NCBI GenBank assembly: GCA_905250025.1
Contig: CAJNOJ010000227.1
Location: 62,001 to 126,000 of the forward strand
Source: Adineta ricciae
Lineage: Eukaryota > Rotifera > Eurotatoria > Adinetida > Adinetidae
Length of the DNA stretch: 64,000 bases
Reading direction: 5' to 3'
Below the pieces are notes generated by a model that made no database searches, had not been told where the DNA came from, and saw nothing but the letters and a program-made list of their open reading frames with translations. The stretch's first letter is position 1; each line of letters starts with the position of its first letter. The position numbers and the translations under genes were made by a program. Below, piece by piece: positions 59,190-64,000 of this stretch.

Positions 59190-60316
59190 TCAGTGTGTCC
59201 GTCCGTCCGTTTACACGATAACTTTCGATAGAAGAGTCCGATTAAGCTGAAATTTTCTACATAGCATTATCTCATCAATGTCTCGGTCAAGTTCGAAGAT
59301 GAGCCGAATGGGCTGTGCCCTTGCTGAATTTCACTAAAATTTTCTCCAATTCCTATGTAAAAAGTTGAATATTTGTGTGTTTGCCAGCCTGTTCGTTTTA
59401 TATTTCTTCCTTCTACTAGCTATGACCACCAAACCTTCTGTACAGGTTCGTCAGGCCCAAGAAAACAGTTACGGGGTATGTATGGGTGATCTGGGTGAAA
59501 TCTCACCCAAGTGGTTGTATGGATGAAAACACCGCGAAACTTTTCATGCTGCCTTCCTATACTTTGAAAACATCGAATGAGTATTCATACACTAGTGAGG
59601 ATGGTGGGTGTCGATGGTCTAGATGAGATCTGGGTGAAATTTTACCCATCCAATTTCGTGATAAAAAAAGGATGCCAAATCCCCCGTACTGTTTCCGTAC
59701 AGATAGAGAAGGGTAGATATAATATGGAGAGGCCATTAATGAGATGAATGGGGAAACCGTGGGTGAGATTTCACCCAAGTGGTTCTTTGATAGATAAGAC
59801 TATCAAACTACGCATGCTGCTTTTTTAGGTCTAGTGAAACGTCGAGAGAACGTTTGCAGATCAGTGAGGGGCGACTGTCAGTGAGTTGGGTATGATGTGG
59901 GTGAAATATCACCCGAGCGGTTCTTTAGTGGAAAACGGACGCACATTTCTATGGAACTGTCGTGAGTCTAGGAAACCGCCGAAAGCACGTTGGCAGATTA
60001 GTGATGAGACGGATGTAAGGTATCCTGGGTGAAACTGCTATCAAATGGTTTTCGTGACAAATAATCGCATCAAACATTTATCCATCACCAATTGGCTCTA
60101 GAAGAGGGTAGGAGTGTGCTGAAGATCGCCATAATGAGGATCTTGAGGGTGTGGGTGAGGGTGTATTTCACCCAGACCACTCATCTGCCAGTCATAGTTC
60201 TCTATTAGATATCACTATTAAAGTTTGCGTGGCGAATCTAGAATTAATGAGTAGTGGAAATGCATGTAGATAACGAGAATGAATATGAGCTGATGGACTT
60301 GGGTGAAATCCGCGCA
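59190..60316 (+). repeat. degenerate ~135-bp tandem array centred on a palindrome
   Basis: The motif GGGTGAAATWTCACCC or a decayed form occurs at 59493, 59632, 59761, 59899, 60027, 60159 and 60301, spaced 128-142 bp, usually followed by AAGTGGTT and then a Cys/Gly-codon-free AT-rich spacer. The left margin contains GTGTGTCCGTCCGTCCG, a motif of many animal repeats. No protein frame spans the units. It looks like an old satellite or a series of element ends. Confidence 0.7.
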
Positions 60317-60763
60317 AATCATGTTTAAACGTGTTGACGTTAATAAAGCCATTCTAGATATGCTGGATGATGTAAAGCGTAGAAATCCGCTCGAAAACAC
60401 GATTTCTCTAAAAAAAATATGTGGCTCAGCTGAAGAGAGCCAAAGTGTCAACAATATGCTACTAAGAACAAATTTCAAACCCCTTGAGGGTTATAGTATA
60501 CTGCGAAAGTGAGTGTATTACTACATAGGTCAATCGCTAAGCTTTTTCAGCGGTCCCTTAAAATAGTATCCTAAGTAGTTATATCGTGCGGGTTGCCTTA
60601 TTCTAGGGGTAACATAGGTTGTAGATGGAAATACTAGCACGCTGTTTCAAAAGGCTCCGATAAAGATAATCTTTAATGAATTTCTGAACATCTCTATTTT
60701 CGCATGAATAAACTAGACCTAAGTGGCACCTAAGAAAACTCATTTGATATTAAATCTAACTGC
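60317..60763. other. spacer with one doubtful short frame
   Basis: A 69-codon + frame (60303-60512) starts within the last palindrome unit (FKRVDVNKAILDMLDDVK). It has no recognised domain and no clear splice partners, so it is not called. Confidence 0.4.
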
Positions 60764-61003
60764 GATGGAAATTCATGAGGAATTAGTAACTGCCCATGGA
60801 CAAGGCGCTACTTCATATAGCACAGTAACTATAGGATTCGTCGATTTTCAAATGGAGGAGAGTCTTGGAAAGATGATCGTCGAATTCATGATTCAATAAC
60901 CGATGTCGCTCAACAAAATATTGGCTATGCTAATGAGCTGAAAATAGATAGTCCGCGTTTCCGTAGTGCTACACTGACACTATCTCATACTTCCTGCATA
61001 ATA
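60764..61003 (+). pseudogene. mariner-like transposase N-terminal relic
   Basis: From 60764 the + strand reads EIHEELVTAHGQGATSYSTV, the first helix-turn-helix of mariner/SETMAR-type transposases. Then, in another frame, DSITDVAQQNIGYANELK follows, matching the usual next segment. A frameshift lies near 60870 and the catalytic domain is absent. This is a short dead fragment. Confidence 0.6.
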
Positions 61004-62044
61004 TGATTATCACGGCGAACGTTCAAAGTGGTTAGTTAATAATATACATAAGAGAATATGATGATTGAAAAATAAGTGCGCCGTCAAAATATATATAAGT
61101 GTATGCATGACAATGTATTTAGTCCTAAGTATCCTTACAGAAAAAGTTCAAACTTATGATTTATTCATTTTAAAGGCTGTTAGGAGAGGAAAAGAAAGAT
61201 CGATCTGGTGTGAGGTCGTCGACCATCGGATGTTTTTCTAGCACGACGAGAACGTGAACGACCACAGAAAACGAGAGATGAGAAGATCAGATGACCAGAC
61301 CAGACTAGACAACACACTGAAGGAAAGGATAAACAGATTTATGAGAGGTAGACAGAATGATGTCATCTGATATCATAACACATAGAAGAGTGACCACAGT
61401 TGTAGAGAAAAACTCAGATAGAAAAGAGATCTGGATTGACTGTGTGAGGATTTACCCCGTAGCAGAGATCTTATTTTGCTCCTTCGATATCGAGTTTATT
61501 CAGCAATCCAAACTGTACTTGTATTAAAACTTCAGATGCTACAAGTTTAGCTAAGCTAATGACCACCAAATTGAAATCGATCTATACTACAGAATCTACA
61601 GTACAAATTACCAAAGGGGATCCCAGAAATGAATCAAATGAAAAAAAGCTTTCTATAAAGCATTGTCGAGACTAACTCAGATATTCAGTATAAAAAGATT
61701 GACAAAATGCTTTTTTCTAAGAATACATATTTGAAAGTGCAAGAATTTATTGGCCAACCTATGTAGAACCAATCAATGTATCACTACCGTTGGTCTACAG
61801 TATAACTCCTGATAGGGCAATTTGATTGTGATGAAATTTTCCACGGCATATTTTCATGCCAGAATCTCGCTAAAATTCGAAGATTAGACTGTTTAGACGA
61901 GTGATTTCTGAATTACTGAAAAACTATAGCTATTTCCGTATGACTTCTTGTATGCTCCATCTGGTACACTTTTTGCAGTACACATAGCTTTCGGATAAAT
62001 CCGAAGTTTCCGCATTTATTTGTTTTGATTTAACGTCATAGATT
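61004..62044. other. intergenic, nothing recognised
   Basis: AT-rich spacer with a purine-rich stretch at 61180-61400. No gene supported. Confidence 0.45.
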
Positions 62045-63645
62045 TCAATATGTGCCCAATTGAGTTTTCATTAATGTTGGAAACGTCCAAGCAAAATGGT
62101 GTGTTGAATACATTATAGGTCTTGACGATTGAACATAACTAACATAGTTGCTATCTCCATAGATAGATGCCATTGCTTCTAATAAATTACCTGGCCATGA
62201 TGAGGCTGATCCTTTATTAGGATTTACAAACCAAGGCCATTGGCCAGAATTTATATTATAATAATAGAGATAATCAAGTGCTAGCTTAATCGAAGCATTA
62301 CCTTGTGAAAAATTCGTAAATAGATTTTCTTGCGTCGTCTGATAAGCTACCCAACATGCAGCTGTTATTGGTGCTAAAGAAAAGTATGTATACCATATTC
62401 CATTATCTCCTCTTATTGTTTCTTCTGGCATATGACCATCTTGAGCAATTTTATGAAAAAGATCACTTTTAATTAAACCAATGTTTTCTGCTATTGCTTG
62501 AGAATTATCCAATAAATGAGCAGATAAAATTGAACCAAATCGTCCCCAATCTGCCCAATTATTTGTCCGTGATCTGATTGTATTCGACGCGTTCAAATAG
62601 ACATTTCTTACCCATTGAAAATATTTTTCTCTTCCAGTAGAGTTCCAACCATTATAATTATAAAGTAGTTCACCTGCAATGATCATTCCTGTTCCCGAAT
62701 AAGCCATGACAAGACTACCGTCAGAATCAGAATATTTGATATTCACATCAGCCCATGCTTGCACAAATCGTAATGATTGATTGGCATATGCAGTTTGACC
62801 ACCGCTCAGATGATAAGCCAGAGCACATGCATATGCATCGAATGAATCTGTCTGAAGTACACGTGAACTTAAATAATGCGCCGTTGCATTTAAATAATTG
62901 CGAGGAATTGAATAATCAGCTACAGCATTTGTAGTATGCTTGAATGCCGCATTAGCACTTTTAATCAATTGAAGATATGCATTATAGTATGGCTGCTCTT
63001 GTTGAACAACTTTCAGTTTTATAAAGTCAATCTGCTCTTGAGTATGAATACCACCAGGATGATAATAAGCTAAAATGTAACAAGGAATCGTATAGGATGT
63101 AATGACGATTGAATAGAGTCTTTTAAAGAACGTTAGTTAGATGGAACGCGAACCTATGAAAGAGGTAATTGATACTGAACTTCATTCAATAGTGGATATT
63201 TCAGTGAGGCACTTTCGCCATCCGTATCAAACAATAACGATACTGTCTTAGCGTCCATGCAAATGCACATTTAACTATCTGTTCATCCTTTTCACATCTC
63301 AGAAGTGATAGGTTCTCATTTTGTCTTATTATTTTTCAATATATAGTGATCAGTCTGTCGTTTCACGAAGGCTGGTCGTAAGTGCATAAATTAATGAACT
63401 GTCTTACGTGCTGTTGTTGTAGTTGTTGTGGCAGTTGTCGCGGTTGTTGTCGTTGCAGTTGTTATCGATGTAGTCGTTACTGTTGTTGATATTAATGTGA
63501 CTGTCGTTGATTCTGTATTAGCTAGCTTAAGAACTAGGAGTGGCACAATAATACTTGCCAAAACGATTGCTGTTATGCACAGTACCATTAGAATTAGGGG
63601 TAATAAGCGCATTGATCTATCAAAATTCCGTAGTACAACATCCAT
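62045..63645 (-). CDS. membrane-anchored alginate-lyase-like (PL5-type) enzyme
   Basis: Two exons, 63408-63645 and 62045-63069, join in frame to 420 aa (donor gtaagac, acceptor cattttag, intron 338 bp). Residues 1-13 are cytosolic, about 14-42 a membrane helix (LLPLILMVLCITAIVLASII), and about 48-79 a Thr-rich stalk. The rest is an alpha/alpha-toroid lyase-like domain beginning YYHPGGIHTQEQIDFIK and running through RTNNWADWGRFGS, GHMPEE and HHFAWTFP. The similarity is to the alginate lyase superfamily (mannuronate beta-elimination). The usual catalytic NNH appears as NNW, so activity is uncertain. The layout is type II, with the enzyme outside the cell. The two exons could instead belong to different genes, or an extra exon could lie in the long intron. 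Confidence 0.6.
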
Positions 63646-64000
63646 AGATCATTTACAAATGTTACGAACTATACATTAGGAGATAAATGTAGCATTTGTG
63701 CATTAAATAAGACTGCAAATTGCAGAAAAAGTACCCATCAGATGTTAAGATGTTTATAAGTTTTGAAGAATAGGACAAAAGTAGAGGTTACAACTAGAAG
63801 TAAGTGTCATGCCATTCTGATTCATCTTTTTCATCGAGACAGAGTTATACATTGTTTAACATCATAGATGAACTATGTAAAACTGAGTCAGAGAATTTCA
63901 GCGAACTACCTCTGCGATCGAACTGCTTGATCGTGAAAACTAATAATGAAAGTTTATTTTTCAAAATTTCATACGCATCATAACACCTTAACTGTGTCTC
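63646..64000. other. window end, no gene seen
   Basis: Presumed 5' flank of the lyase-like gene. No further feature was identified. Confidence 0.4.

Noticed and set aside
60303..60512. 69-codon frame after the palindromic array
   Set aside because: It begins inside a repeat unit and has no domain, homologue that I recognise, or splice link.

Overview
The window looks like nuclear DNA of a small metazoan, most likely a bdelloid rotifer. The sequence is AT-rich. Genes have many introns of about 45-75 bp with plain GT-AG borders. The protein repertoire (NHL, FG-GAP, FLYWCH-MULE, SPRY-like, short-loop rhodopsin-type receptors, Thr-rich membrane anchors) fits, as do an intronless fungal-type amino-acid permease and a polysaccharide-lyase-like enzyme. 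A (TGTGGG)n tract matches the telomere motif I recall for Adineta. The assignment is inference from gene content. No rRNA, tRNA or CRISPR was seen.

Layout. 1-8.2 kb: mostly empty sequence, one membrane protein with a C-terminal PARP-like ADP-ribosyltransferase domain, and a broken GPCR. 8.2-17.9 kb: a secreted PAN/EGF/NHL-repeat gene whose intron holds a whole Mutator-like transposon (terminal inverted repeats, a 74-bp subterminal array, a 5-exon FLYWCH-MULE transposase and a 5-exon companion gene). 18.2-30.3 kb: a block with a Cys-rich secreted protein, a 1348-residue seven-exon gene (two large two-pass membrane modules, a further membrane helix, FG-GAP repeats), a paralogous one-module gene ending 2 nt before it, a tiny Cys-rich peptide gene and the permease. 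31.6-35.5 kb: a MITE, a degenerate SWIM-like remnant and a zinc-ribbon tail-anchored protein. 35.6-53.1 kb: a DDE-like transposon with inverted ends and an 8-bp target duplication, interrupted by a second element, which in turn contains a second copy of the 18.4-30.3 kb block. 53.7-61 kb: transposon relics, gap-damaged sequence, a SPRY-like gene and a degenerate palindromic satellite. 62-63.6 kb: a Thr-stalk membrane-anchored alginate-lyase-like gene.

Assembly caution. Single N characters at 9290, 11478, 36966 and 48231 bracket two inserts (9291-11477 and 36967-48230). Each insert sits inside a transposon whose sequence resumes on the far side, and each carries a copy of sequence found elsewhere in the window. 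The simplest reading is that allelic or repeat contigs were placed in transposon gaps, so the second 11-kb block is probably the other haplotype rather than a true duplication.

Exon models were built by hand from ORFs and splice signals. For the four main models (NHL gene, MULE transposase, companion gene, FG-GAP gene) the summed exon lengths are divisible by three.
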